This document shows positions 44,589 through 53,675 of a stretch of 64,000 nucleotides of DNA, one piece after another. The translations under genes and the position numbers were made by a program. The notes below the pieces were generated by a model. The model saw only the letters and a program-made list of their open reading frames with translations. It made no database searches and was not told the DNA's origin. Origin of the DNA: Symbiopectobacterium purcellii (GTDB lineage Bacteria; Pseudomonadota; Gammaproteobacteria; Enterobacterales; Enterobacteriaceae); assembly GCF_019797845.1 (NCBI RefSeq), contig NZ_CP081864.1, positions 1,984,001-2,048,000 of the forward strand, in the 5' to 3' direction. How positions within the stretch are numbered: the stretch's first letter is position 1; each line of letters starts with the position of its first letter.

Positions 44589-46034
44589 ATGATCACAAGT
44601 GATGGCGCTGGACTCTCTGCGCTGGAAGCACGGTTATATGACGATCTGAGCCTGCTGGAACTGCCAGCCAAATCCTGGGTGCCGTTGCACTATGTCGAGC
44701 AACAGCCGGTATTGGATGTGGCTATCCTCGGTGCGGGCATGTGTGGCCTGACCGCGGCAGCGGCGCTACGCATGATTGGGGTGGATAATGTTCTCTGTTT
44801 CGATCGGGCACCCGCAGGTCAGGAAGGCCCGTGGGGAACCTATGCGCGCATGGAAACCTTGCGTTCGCCAAAGCAGTTGACCGGCCCGGCGTTGGGATTG
44901 CCCACGTTAACGTTTCGTGCCTGGTATCAGGCACAATTCGGCGCTGCGGCGTGGGATGCGCTGGATAAAATCCCCCGAACCCAGTGGATGGATTATCTCA
45001 TCTGGTATCGCCGCGTGCTAAGGTTGCCGGTGGCCAATCACACGGAAATTGTGGCGTTGACACCTTATCAGCACAAGCTTATCGCGGTGGATACGCGTCA
45101 TCGACTCACCGGCGAAACGCGGCGGTACTACGCGCGCCGTGTGGTATTGGCGAATGGTCGCGATGGTTTAGGTGGGCCCGCCGTGCCGGATCTCGCGCAC
45201 CGGATTGCCCGACGCTATTGGGCACACTCGGCGCAACCGATCGATTTCTCTGCGTTGCAAGGTAAACGGGTGGCGGTTGTTGGGGCCGGAGCCTCCGCCA
45301 TGGATAACGCGGCCACGGCGTTGGAGGCAGGCGCACAGCGCGTCGATCTCTTTATTCGGCGCGACGATATCCCACGCGTGAATAAATTCACCGGAATTTC
45401 CAGCCAGGGGGTAGTTCAGGGATTTGTCGGACTTAGCGATGCCTGGAAGTGGCAGTTTCTTGCTACGACGCTCTCGGCACAAACGCCGCCACCGCGCGAT
45501 TCTACGCGTCGGGTGTCACGCCATGCCAACGCGCATTTTCATCTGGCAAACCCGATCGTTGACCTGGAGGAGGAGCAACAACACCTGGTGTTGGCCACGC
45601 CCAAAGGGCGCTACGAGGTCGATTTCGTGATTTTTGCTACGGGTTTTGATGTTGATGTCTCTAAGCGCGGTGAGTTGCACCATTTTGCTCATGAGATGCT
45701 GTTTTGGTCGGATGTGTATACGCCGCCCGTGGGGATGGAAAACCGCGAGCTGGCGTCAGCGCCATACCTGGGCCCGGCCTTTGAGCTTCAGGCTAAAACG
45801 CCGGAGAACAGCCCGTTGATTTCACGTCTGCATTGTTTCAATTACCCCTCGACGCTCACGCACGGCAAGTTATCGGGGGATATTCCTGCGGTAAGCGAAG
45901 GCGCAAAACGGTTGGCTCAGGGGATTGCGCGCCACCTGTTTGTCGAGGATTGCGCGCTGCATTATGACGCGTTAACGGCGTTTGATACGCCAGAATTAGT
46001 GGGAGATGAGTGGCACGATGCTGAGGCACAGTAA
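44589..46034 (+). CDS. FAD/NAD(P)-dependent oxidoreductase, flavin monooxygenase-like (paralogue 1)
   Basis: The 481-residue product has two Rossmann motifs: VAILGAGMCGLTAAAAL (FAD) near residue 50 and VAVVGAGASAMDNAATAL (NADPH) near residue 230, with FATGFDVD late in the domain. The order resembles class B flavoprotein monooxygenases, which insert oxygen into amines, sulfur compounds or ketones. It is clearly paralogous to the gene at 52089-53540. The start has a GGAGC site. It is followed by two CMD/AhpD-like genes with coupled starts, so these act in one operon. Substrate unknown. Confidence 0.85.
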   Translation: MITSDGAGLSALEARLYDDLSLLELPAKSWVPLHYVEQQPVLDVAILGAGMCGLTAAAALRMIGVDNVLCFDRAPAGQEGPWGTYARMETLRSPKQLTGPALGLPTLTFRAWYQAQFGAAAWDALDKIPRTQWMDYLIWYRRVLRLPVANHTEIVALTPYQHKLIAVDTRHRLTGETRRYYARRVVLANGRDGLGGPAVPDLAHRIARRYWAHSAQPIDFSALQGKRVAVVGAGASAMDNAATALEAGAQRVDLFIRRDDIPRVNKFTGISSQGVVQGFVGLSDAWKWQFLATTLSAQTPPPRDSTRRVSRHANAHFHLANPIVDLEEEQQHLVLATPKGRYEVDFVIFATGFDVDVSKRGELHHFAHEMLFWSDVYTPPVGMENRELASAPYLGPAFELQAKTPENSPLISRLHCFNYPSTLTHGKLSGDIPAVSEGAKRLAQGIARHLFVEDCALHYDALTAFDTPELVGDEWHDAEAQ

Positions 46035-46539
46035 TATCACCTTGCAGGAGTCGGAAAACGACCTCATTAATCAGATGGCGGGTATTGATGCAGGCTCAAC
46101 GCGCGATAGGCTACGTCGGCTACGTCCGGACTATGTTTCTGGCGTGGAGGCTTGCCGTTGCAGCGTGTTGACGCCGCACGACGATCAGGGATTACCGGCG
46201 GCGCTGCGTGCGTTGCTCGCCCTGCGTATGGCGCGCACATTGGGTGTGTCAGCACAGGTGGCCTTTTACCAACGGCTCGTCGATAGTTTGCCATCCTCGC
46301 AGACGGATCTGGCGTTAAACGCTGACGGTAAGCAGGGAACGCGCGCTTTTCAGGCGCTGGTTTATCATTGTGACGTTGTCACTAATAATCCCGCCGCGAG
46401 TTCACAACAGGATCTTGAGCATTTACAGCAGGCAGGGTGGACAACGCCGCAAATCATTGCGCTGTCCGAACTGATCGCTTTTATCAATTTTGAATCACGC
46501 CTTGTGGTTGGGCTATCAGCATTAGGTGAAGGACAATGA
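46018..46539 (+). CDS. CMD-domain protein (carboxymuconolactone decarboxylase-like)
   Basis: The product of about 173 residues has an all-helical pattern like the CMD proteins of the Avi_7170-type family, which lack the usual CxxC pair. Family identity rests on recall of the pairing with a following alkylhydroperoxidase-domain protein. Function is unknown; CMD-like proteins often have redox or peroxide-handling roles. ATG at 46018 is chosen and 46006 is an alternative. It overlaps the flavoprotein 3' end, and its stop overlaps the next start (ATGA). Confidence 0.7.
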   Translation: MLRHSNITLQESENDLINQMAGIDAGSTRDRLRRLRPDYVSGVEACRCSVLTPHDDQGLPAALRALLALRMARTLGVSAQVAFYQRLVDSLPSSQTDLALNADGKQGTRAFQALVYHCDVVTNNPAASSQQDLEHLQQAGWTTPQIIALSELIAFINFESRLVVGLSALGEGQ

Positions 46540-47126
46540 AGCGTGAAAAAACCACGATACCTGCGGTAAAGGTCCGTGTGTTGCCTCTGACCTGGCATCC
46601 CTATCTGACCCCGGTGGATCTGAATAACGCTACGCCCGCTCAACGGATCGCGATGCAGGTGACGCCGTCAAGCACTCACGTTTCTCCCTATGTGCGCACT
46701 CTGGCACACGATCCTGACTCCTATGTGGCGCGTACCACGCTGTTTAACGCCATTATGTACAGTGACGGTGGATTAGGGCGCGCAGAACGAGAATTGGGCG
46801 CGCTGGTGGCTTCCGCCGTTAACGGCTGCGCGTATTGTGGTTCGGTTCACGCACGGCGTTATGAAACGCTGTCAGGGCGCAACGATGTGGTCAGTGCGAT
46901 ATACACGCGTGGGTTAGATGCGCCTTTCGATGAAAAGACTCAGGCGCTTGTCGATTTTTGCCGTGCCCTGTCGCAGACACCTGTGGCGCTTGAACCTCAT
47001 CATGTCACTGCTTTGCGCCAACAGGGATTTAACGACGCTGACATTATTGATCTGGTGCATTCCGCAGCGATCTTTGGCTGGGCCAACCGCTTGATGCACA
47101 CCCTTGGTCATTCCCAGCGCCGTTAA
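46536..47126 (+). CDS. Alkylhydroperoxidase (AhpD)-like, peroxidase-related protein
   Basis: The 196-residue product has the AhpD active-site pattern: a glutamate-bearing segment RAERELGALVASAVNG followed by CAYCGSVHARR with the redox CxxC and His. AhpD proteins reduce peroxides or act as thiol adaptors. Downstream of a flavin monooxygenase-like gene it may detoxify leaked peroxide or process an oxidised product; this is inference. AAGGA precedes ATG. Confidence 0.85.
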   Translation: MKREKTTIPAVKVRVLPLTWHPYLTPVDLNNATPAQRIAMQVTPSSTHVSPYVRTLAHDPDSYVARTTLFNAIMYSDGGLGRAERELGALVASAVNGCAYCGSVHARRYETLSGRNDVVSAIYTRGLDAPFDEKTQALVDFCRALSQTPVALEPHHVTALRQQGFNDADIIDLVHSAAIFGWANRLMHTLGHSQRR

Positions 47127-47138
47127 TCCTGCCGCTAT

Positions 47139-47155
47139 GCCGGGACATTCCCGGC
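47139..47155. terminator. Hairpin between convergent operons
   Basis: A perfect 7-bp stem (GCCGGGA / TCCCGGC) with a 3-base loop sits between the convergent stop codons at 47126 and 47159. T tracts are short on both sides. Confidence 0.5.
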
Positions 47156-47158
47156 AGC

Positions 47159-47956
47159 TTATAACGCTTTGCGTAGCCCGATCAGCCGCTCCAACACCAC
47201 CACCACAGCAAGGGATATCAGGATTAAAATCACTGACAACGCCGCTATCTGCGGGTCAGTGGCGTATTCAAGATAGCGGTAAATCTCGGTCGGCAACGTG
47301 GAAGTGCGTGTGGATACCAGAAACAGGGACAGGGTGGCCTCATCGAAGGAGATCAAGAAGGCGATTGCGCCACCCGCCACAATACCCGGACGAATCAGCG
47401 GCAGCGTGATGCGATGAAACACCTGCCAGGGCGATGCGCCGTGGATACGCGCTGCCTCTTCAATACGCACATCGACGGCGAGCAGACTCATGGTGATGGT
47501 TCTGACCGTATAAGGCAGCGTAATGCCCAGGTGCGCTACCGCAATGCCGGTATAGGTATCGAGCAGGCCTAGCGGTGCCAATACCAACATCAGCCCCACG
47601 GCCAATACGATATGCGGTACCAAAAACGGTGCCACAGCCAGAAAAGCGATAACCGACCGACCGCGAAACTGAAAGCGCGTCAGGGCGAAAGCCAGCAGCA
47701 CGCCCACTACAATGGCCCCCGCGCCTACGGAAATACCCAGCGTCAAACTGCGCCCAAACGCGGCAATAAACACCGGATTATTCAGAACCTTGATATAAGA
47801 ACCCAGCGACAGATCGACGGGAGGGAAGGCAAGATACTGGCGTGTGTCGAATGAGATGATAAACACGATGATAATCGGTGCCAGCAGAAAAAGATAAAGC
47901 AGAAAGATCAGGCTGTGCCAGGCGATAGTGCCCGGCTGCCAAGCGCGAGATATCAT
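47159..47956 (-). CDS. ABC transporter permease, PotC type (second importer)
   Basis: The 265-residue permease has six hydrophobic spans and an EAA motif AARIHGASPWQVFHRITLPLIRPGIVAGGAIAFLISFDEATLSLFLV. It is last in the operon flavoprotein 2 - M19 peptidase - binding protein - ATPase - two permeases. The start at 47956 (MISRAWQPG) has GAGAA nearby; a longer frame overlapping the upstream permease was rejected. Confidence 0.9.
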   Translation of the reverse strand: MISRAWQPGTIAWHSLIFLLYLFLLAPIIIVFIISFDTRQYLAFPPVDLSLGSYIKVLNNPVFIAAFGRSLTLGISVGAGAIVVGVLLAFALTRFQFRGRSVIAFLAVAPFLVPHIVLAVGLMLVLAPLGLLDTYTGIAVAHLGITLPYTVRTITMSLLAVDVRIEEAARIHGASPWQVFHRITLPLIRPGIVAGGAIAFLISFDEATLSLFLVSTRTSTLPTEIYRYLEYATDPQIAALSVILILISLAVVVVLERLIGLRKAL

Positions 47957-47963
47957 GATGTTC

Positions 47964-48830
47964 TCACTGTTCCAGCGCCCGCAAGGCGCGTTGGTAAAGC
48001 ACAATAACGCTGCTGAACAATACCAGCAACAGTACGGAAAGCGCTGCTGCCAGCGGCCAATTGAGGGTCACGGTAGCCTCGCTGAAAATTTCGGTACCCA
48101 GCACAAACACCCGTCCACCGCCCATCAGACGCGGTGTGACAAACGCCGAGATGGCCAGCACGAAAACCAGCAGAGCAGCGGTTAAGACCCCCGGCAAACT
48201 GAGCGGCAGCGTGATGCGTAAAAACACGCGCCAACGCGCGGCTACCAGCATCTGCGCCGCCTCTTCCAGTGGCTGACTCAGCCGCCCGAACCCGCTCAGC
48301 ATGGCGAGAATGACGTAGGGCATCAGGATTTCAATTAGCGCAAGGGTAGCGCCGAGCGTATTGTTGCTCAGACGCCAGGGCGTTGTGGTCAGCGATAACG
48401 CCTGCAGCGTCGCATTGATGACCCCTCTGTCCCCCAACAGCACCATCCAGCCGTAGGTACGCACCACGGAGGATGTCAGCAACGGGGCGATGGCTAATGC
48501 GGTCAGCACGCCTTTCCAGCGGCTGGTGCTGCGGTGCAGGAACAGGGCGAGCGGGTAGGCGAGTGCAACGGCAGGCAGACTAACCATCAGCCCCAGCCAT
48601 AGGGTATTGCCGGCCACGCGCCAGTAAAAAGGATCGAACAGCACGGCGGCATAGGCGCTGGTGCTCCAGGGGGCGGATGGGGCGATCATACTGCCGATGG
48701 GGCTGAAGGAGGCGCGAATCAACCATGCCAACGGGGCGGCAAAGGTGATCCCGAGTGTCAGCAGCCCTGGCAGCAACAATGCCAGCAGGAGCAGTCGGGA
48801 ATGCCGTGTCGTTGGGCGCATTACTGTCAT
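47964..48830 (-). CDS. ABC transporter permease, PotB type (second importer)
   Basis: The 288-residue permease has an N-terminal span and five more, with EAA loop AAQMLVAARWRVFLRITLPLSLPGVLTAALLVFVLAISAFVTPRLMGGG. Its ATG overlaps the ATPase stop (ATGA), showing translational coupling. Unlike the PotB-like protein at 33.6 kb it lacks the long periplasmic insertion. Confidence 0.9.
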   Translation of the reverse strand: MTVMRPTTRHSRLLLLALLLPGLLTLGITFAAPLAWLIRASFSPIGSMIAPSAPWSTSAYAAVLFDPFYWRVAGNTLWLGLMVSLPAVALAYPLALFLHRSTSRWKGVLTALAIAPLLTSSVVRTYGWMVLLGDRGVINATLQALSLTTTPWRLSNNTLGATLALIEILMPYVILAMLSGFGRLSQPLEEAAQMLVAARWRVFLRITLPLSLPGVLTAALLVFVLAISAFVTPRLMGGGRVFVLGTEIFSEATVTLNWPLAAALSVLLLVLFSSVIVLYQRALRALEQ

Positions 48831-49900
48831 GGCGTGTGCCTCCCAACCGAGGTGATATCGGCGGGCGCTACCGTCAGCATCAGGCTGTCACCCTGCGCTG
48901 GCGTGCTGCCAGCCTGGGTAGGCAGATCGGCGAGTAAGTAATGTGGGCCGACCTGCACGCCGAGGGTGTGATGCTGTCCGCGATAAACGCGCTGTGTGAC
49001 ACGGCCTGAAAACGCGTTGAGCGGTAACGGCGAGCCAGAGGGCACACAGCGCAGGCGGTGTGGGCGAATCAGCAAGCGCACGCGGGTGCCGGGCGTTAAC
49101 GCATCGGCGAGGTGCAGTTGTCCCAGGCCTTCGATGTGGACCCGATGAGGCTGGAGTACCGTGGCGTCAAAAAAATTACCGTTACCGATAAAACGCGCCA
49201 CGAACTCGGTTTCCGGTTGGTCGAATATGGCATCCGGGGTGCCGATCTGCTCAAGTTTTCCCTGCGACATCACGGCAATGCGATCGGCCATCGACAGCGC
49301 TTCATCCTGATCGTGCGTGACGAACAGCGCGGTGATGCCGGTACGGCGTTGCAGATCGCGAATTTCATCACGCATTTCATCACGCAGTTTGGCATCCAGA
49401 TTTGACAGCGGCTCATCAAACAGCAGGAGTTCTGGCTCAATCACCAACGAACGGGCGATGGCGGCGCGCTGTTGCTGCCCACCGGAGAGTTGGCTGACGC
49501 GGCGATCGCCTAACCCCTCGAGTTTGACCAACGCCAGCGCCTGCTGTACCCGTTTGGCGCGCTCGGCGCGTTTGATGCCACGCATCTCGAGCCCGAACGC
49601 GATGTTTTGCGCCACGCTCAGGTGGGGAAATAGCGCATAGGCTTGAAACACCATGCCCATGTTGCGCTGATGCACGGGAATGGCCGAAATGTCCCGGCCA
49701 TTAAGCTGAATACTGCCTGATGTGGGCGCAATCAAACCCGCGATCATGCGCAGCAGGGTAGTTTTTCCACAGCCCGACGGGCCGAGCAGCGCCAGCATTT
49801 CGCCGCGCGGCACGTGCAGACTGACGTCATCAACGGCGGGGGCCTGCGCCCCCGGATAGGATTTCGCCAATTGGTTGACGGAAAGGTGAACATCGGACAT
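48827..49900 (-). CDS. ABC transporter ATPase, PotA type (second importer)
   Basis: The 357-residue ATPase has Walker A GPSGCGKTT, Q-loop VFQAYALFPHLSV, signature LSGGQQQRAAIARSL, Walker B LLLFDEPLSNLD, switch His FVTHDQDEA and a C-terminal TOBE domain. It powers the importer formed with the flanking permeases and the binding protein at 49952. Confidence 0.93.
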   Translation of the reverse strand: MSDVHLSVNQLAKSYPGAQAPAVDDVSLHVPRGEMLALLGPSGCGKTTLLRMIAGLIAPTSGSIQLNGRDISAIPVHQRNMGMVFQAYALFPHLSVAQNIAFGLEMRGIKRAERAKRVQQALALVKLEGLGDRRVSQLSGGQQQRAAIARSLVIEPELLLFDEPLSNLDAKLRDEMRDEIRDLQRRTGITALFVTHDQDEALSMADRIAVMSQGKLEQIGTPDAIFDQPETEFVARFIGNGNFFDATVLQPHRVHIEGLGQLHLADALTPGTRVRLLIRPHRLRCVPSGSPLPLNAFSGRVTQRVYRGQHHTLGVQVGPHYLLADLPTQAGSTPAQGDSLMLTVAPADITSVGRHTP

Positions 49901-49951
49901 ATGGCGTCTATCTCATGAGCGATAACAGGGGTAATCGTGGCGTGTCAGTCA

Positions 49952-50995
49952 TCAATGCAGCGCGATCACGTCGCGACGAATCCGTTGGATCCACGGCGCG
50001 TAGCGTTCTGCAACCCAAGGCCAGTCGAGCGCCCATTGCGCCTGCTGTGCCTCTTTACTGCCATAAATGCGCGCTGCCGCTGGTGCACTCAAGGTCACTT
50101 GCGTGTTGACGGGCCCATAGAAACTTTGCTCGGCGAAGGTGCGCTGCGCCTCGGCGCTGAGCGCGTAGTCAATAAATTGCTGCGCCGCACTGGCCTGTTT
50201 GGAGCCTTTTACCAGACTAATGGTATTGATCTGACCGATGCTGCCTTCCCGCGGTAATGCGATACCAATTTTTCCATCTTGTTTATCATGCAGATACTGT
50301 GCACGCCCGTTCCAGCAGATAGCCAGATCCACTTCACCACTCTGGACCACCGCATAGCAGTCAGGGGCGGGATCCCAGGTGGCGACATTAGGGGCGATGG
50401 CCTTCAGCACGGTAAAACCCGGTTCAATATCCTGCTTGTAGTCACCGCCTTTTAACCGGGTGAGGATAGGCAGCAGTGTGACGCCACGGGTATCCGCTAA
50501 CGGTGCCGCAATGCGTCCTTTATATTTGGCATCGGTCAGATCGTTCCAACTGGTTGGCGGTTGTTTGACCCGATCGGTGTTATAGAGGATGGCGAGGTTA
50601 TCCTGTGAAAAAGCGACAGAGCGTTGTCCACCGATAACCGCCCAGTCGGGCTGGGCATGCAGATTTTTGACCTCGCCGTTATCCAGTGGCGCAAATAAAT
50701 CCTGGGTATTGGCGCGGATGGCAACGGAAATATCCAGCAGCGCTACGTCCACATGGGGGTCGTTACGCTGCAAGGTCAGTAGCGCCAGCGATTCCGCGGA
50801 GTTCTTGCTTTGCTGGTAATTTATCTTGATATCCGGGTGCTGTGCCTCGAAGGGGGCGATAACCAGTTTCTGGTAGTTGTCAGCAAACACGCCGGAAAAC
50901 CCTACCACGTTGACGGTAGTGGGGGCCGCCTGCGCAAACAACGGCAACAGCGTGAGTGCGAGGATGCTGCGATGCAAACCTGTAGTAGCAGACAT
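49952..50995 (-). CDS. ABC transporter substrate-binding protein, polyamine/thiamine type (second importer)
   Basis: The 347-residue periplasmic protein has a signal peptide (ILALTLLPLFAQAAP) followed by TTVNVVGFSGVFADNYQKLVIAPFE. The pattern WDPAPDCYAVVQSGEVDLAICWNGRAQYLHD and SIGQINTISLVKGSKQ is that of PotD/FbpA-like type II binding proteins. The ligand is unknown; the adjacent peptidase and flavoprotein suggest an amino compound that is hydrolysed and oxidised. AGGAG lies before ATG. Confidence 0.88.
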   Translation of the reverse strand: MSATTGLHRSILALTLLPLFAQAAPTTVNVVGFSGVFADNYQKLVIAPFEAQHPDIKINYQQSKNSAESLALLTLQRNDPHVDVALLDISVAIRANTQDLFAPLDNGEVKNLHAQPDWAVIGGQRSVAFSQDNLAILYNTDRVKQPPTSWNDLTDAKYKGRIAAPLADTRGVTLLPILTRLKGGDYKQDIEPGFTVLKAIAPNVATWDPAPDCYAVVQSGEVDLAICWNGRAQYLHDKQDGKIGIALPREGSIGQINTISLVKGSKQASAAQQFIDYALSAEAQRTFAEQSFYGPVNTQVTLSAPAAARIYGSKEAQQAQWALDWPWVAERYAPWIQRIRRDVIALH

Positions 50996-51036
50996 GGTGA
51001 ATCTCCTGGTGATTATGATTGTTATTGTGGTGGTTA

Positions 51037-52071
51037 TTATTGTGGTGGTAGCAAGGAGGGCGTCTTGCGCGCAGCGGGTTGCCAGGCGGTGCCCAGAACC
51101 CGAAGCCAGTTCTCTCCCAGCAGTTTGCGCACGCGCGCTTCACTCCATCCGCGCGCCAGCATCCGGGCAGTGAGGTTGGGGAACTCCCGAATGCGCGCAA
51201 TGCCCTGAGGTTTATTGATCGTTGCTGACCCGAAGGGGGTCAATGTGCGTGCCGTTCCCTTGTCGCGATTGGCCCACAGCAACCAGGGCCCCGGACGCGG
51301 GCGATCCTGAGAAAAGTCAGTGCCGATACCCACGTGGTCTTCCCCGACCAGATCGATGACATAGCTCATGGCATCCAGATAGTCTTCGATCGTGGCATCA
51401 TTGCCTGCTGCCAGACCGGGTGAGAACAGGCTGATACCAATAATGCCGCCCCCTTGAGCACAGCCGACCAGCAACTCATCGGGTTTGTTGCGTTTGACGT
51501 CTTTGAGCGCGCGGGGTAACACATGAGAAATACACACCGGCGCTCGTGATGCCGCGATAACATCGGCGCTGGTGCGATCGCCAACGTGGCTAAGGTCACA
51601 CAGCACCCCTACACGGTTCATCTCTGCCAGCACCTCGTAACCAAACCCGGTTAAGCCGCTGTCCCGGGTTTCCAGATAGCCCGCACCCGAGTAGTTTTGG
51701 GTGTTATAGGTTAACTGCATCACTCCGACGCCGAGGTCTTTGAATATCTCGACGTATTCCAGGTTGTCTTCCAACGGGGAGGTATTTTGCCAACCGAGGA
51801 TAATCCCGGTCCGTTGCTCTGCTTTGGCGGCGTAGATGTCTGTCAGCGTGCGCACGGGCCTAATCAGGTCATCGTTTTCACGCCAAAACCGTTTCCACTG
51901 CGAGACATAATCGATGCCTTCCCGAAAGTTTTCCCACAGCAGGGAGGCGCAGTTAACGGCAGTAATGCCCCCTTCGCGCATCTCTTCAAATATGGCGCGA
52001 CTCCAGTCGCAGGTTTGCAGGCCATCAATCACGATGGATTGTTGGTGCAGCGTCTCTTGCTCGATGGACAT
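51037..52071 (-). CDS. Variant M19 (renal dipeptidase-like) amidohydrolase
   Basis: The 344-residue product belongs to peptidase family M19. The second-half metal histidines are present in LCDLSHVG and CISHVLPRAL. The family's first metal motif HxD (usually VIDGHND) is replaced by VIDGLQTCDW, so the first His is missing. A related subfamily with DGLI/DGLQ at this point is known near choline and dimethylglycine catabolic genes, as I recall from Pseudomonas. It may therefore be a different amidohydrolase and not a dipeptidase. GGGAG precedes ATG 52071; an upstream extension was rejected. Confidence 0.82.
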   Translation of the reverse strand: MSIEQETLHQQSIVIDGLQTCDWSRAIFEEMREGGITAVNCASLLWENFREGIDYVSQWKRFWRENDDLIRPVRTLTDIYAAKAEQRTGIILGWQNTSPLEDNLEYVEIFKDLGVGVMQLTYNTQNYSGAGYLETRDSGLTGFGYEVLAEMNRVGVLCDLSHVGDRTSADVIAASRAPVCISHVLPRALKDVKRNKPDELLVGCAQGGGIIGISLFSPGLAAGNDATIEDYLDAMSYVIDLVGEDHVGIGTDFSQDRPRPGPWLLWANRDKGTARTLTPFGSATINKPQGIARIREFPNLTARMLARGWSEARVRKLLGENWLRVLGTAWQPAARKTPSLLPPQ

Positions 52072-52088
52072 AATGACTCCCTGGTTGA

Positions 52089-53540
52089 CTATGGTGCGAG
52101 TGGCAGCGCGCTGAAAGGGGCGGTTTCCTGCCACTCATCGCCGAGCAGTTCCGGCGTGTCGTAAGCCTGAAACCGGGCAAGCAGTTCGGCGCGGTCTTCG
52201 CGCAACAGCGAACTGACAATGCCGCGGGTTAAGCGTTGGGCACCTTCGGCGATTGAGGGGATACCGCTGGTTAATTTGCCGTGACTCAGCACTGCCGGGA
52301 ACGCGAAACAGTAGAGGGTCGATATCGTTGCTGGTTCGGCATCCACGCCCGGCTTGGGCAACAATTCAAAGTGTTTGCCCAGATAAGGCGCAGACGCTAG
52401 CCCGTCATGTTGCTGGTCCGCGGCGGGGTGATAGCGATCGCGCCACTGGCAGATAGTGTTGGCGAAAGAGGCAAATTCAGGGCGCGCCTGAAAATCCACA
52501 CGAAAACCAGTCGCAAAAATAATAAAGTCAACGTGGAACTGGCCGTGTGGCGTTTGCAGCGCAATCGCCTCATCCTGCTCGCGCAGTGAAGTCAGTGGAC
52601 TGGCACGGTGGAAGGCGACGTTGGCATGCTTTGTTACGCGCTGCACGCTGTGACGCGGTGGCGGGATTTGGGCGTGCTCTCCCGCCAGCATCAACTGCCA
52701 TTTGGTTTCATCGGGCAGATGGACATACCCCAGCGTAAGCCCCTGATGGCCGATACCGGTAAATTTATCAATGCGTGGCAAGGTGGTGCGACGATAGAAA
52801 ATGTCGACCCGTTCGGCACCGTTTTCCAGGGCAAAGGCGGCATTGTCCATTGCCGACGCGCCGGAACCAACCACGGCCACGCGCTTTCCGGCAACCTGTG
52901 TGGGAGGGATGATATCTGCGCTGTGGGCGATGTAACGCGCCGGTATCTGCCGAGCGACAGGGGGCAATGTGGGCCCACCTAGCCCATCAATACCGGTAGC
53001 CAGAACGACGCGCCGGGCACGCAGTTGCTGCTTTCCTTGTGCCGTCGCGATATCCACCTCAACCCAGCCCTGTTGGCCCGGTTCGACCCGCGTCACCGGC
53101 GCGTGGTTACGCACAGGCAGGTTCAACACCGTGCGATACCAGGTCAGGTAAGCCATCCACAGTGCGCGCGGAATGCGCGCCATGGCCTGATAGGCCGATG
53201 TGCCATATTGGGCTTCATACCAAGCGCGGAAGGTGAGAGAGGGAATGCCGAGCGCCGGTCCTGCGGCTTCTTTACGCGTGCGCAGATCGTCCATGCGCGC
53301 GGAGGTGATCCACGGGCCTTCCTGTCCGGCGGGGGCTTTATCCAGGCACAGAATGCGGGTTACGCCTGCCAGCGTGAGTGCGGCGGCGGCGGTCAAACCG
53401 CACAGCCCGGCACCGACGATGATCACATCGTAATCGGGTGCGCTCTCCTTCAACCAGGGGCGTGCAGGTAATTCCAACAGTGCCAGATCGGCACTCAGGC
53501 GTTGTGCCAATTGAGAGAGAGGGGGTTCTGGGTGTGTCAT
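52089..53540 (-). CDS. FAD/NAD(P)-dependent oxidoreductase, flavin monooxygenase-like (paralogue 2)
   Basis: The 483-residue product has FAD motif VIIVGAGLCGLTAAAAL, NADPH motif VAVVGSGASAMDNAAFAL and FATGFRVD. It shares long blocks with the gene at 44589 (AGQEGPW, GPALGxPxLTFRAWYxAQ, DTPELLGDEW), so the two are paralogues in opposite operons. It heads the operon with the M19 protein and the ABC importer. The same 13-base motif lies upstream of both paralogues. Confidence 0.85.
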   Translation of the reverse strand: MTHPEPPLSQLAQRLSADLALLELPARPWLKESAPDYDVIIVGAGLCGLTAAAALTLAGVTRILCLDKAPAGQEGPWITSARMDDLRTRKEAAGPALGIPSLTFRAWYEAQYGTSAYQAMARIPRALWMAYLTWYRTVLNLPVRNHAPVTRVEPGQQGWVEVDIATAQGKQQLRARRVVLATGIDGLGGPTLPPVARQIPARYIAHSADIIPPTQVAGKRVAVVGSGASAMDNAAFALENGAERVDIFYRRTTLPRIDKFTGIGHQGLTLGYVHLPDETKWQLMLAGEHAQIPPPRHSVQRVTKHANVAFHRASPLTSLREQDEAIALQTPHGQFHVDFIIFATGFRVDFQARPEFASFANTICQWRDRYHPAADQQHDGLASAPYLGKHFELLPKPGVDAEPATISTLYCFAFPAVLSHGKLTSGIPSIAEGAQRLTRGIVSSLLREDRAELLARFQAYDTPELLGDEWQETAPFSALPLAP

Positions 53541-53596
53541 GATCGTGTGATACCTGGTCTAAAGTCGTACCGCTGCAGAGCAGGGCAGTACGTGGC

Positions 53597-53609
53597 GAAT
53601 AATTATTAA
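53597..53609 (-). promoter_or_regulatory. GAATAATTATTAA motif before flavoprotein gene 2
   Basis: This 13-mer, 57 bases upstream of the start at 53540, is identical to 44488-44500. It is embedded in a longer near-palindrome with GCGAAT / ATTCGC arms. Confidence 0.45.
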
Positions 53610-53675
53610 TTCGCATTATTACAGGCTGATCATGTGATATTTAAATGCTTTAATCGCATTTGCTTATGAGGGGAA

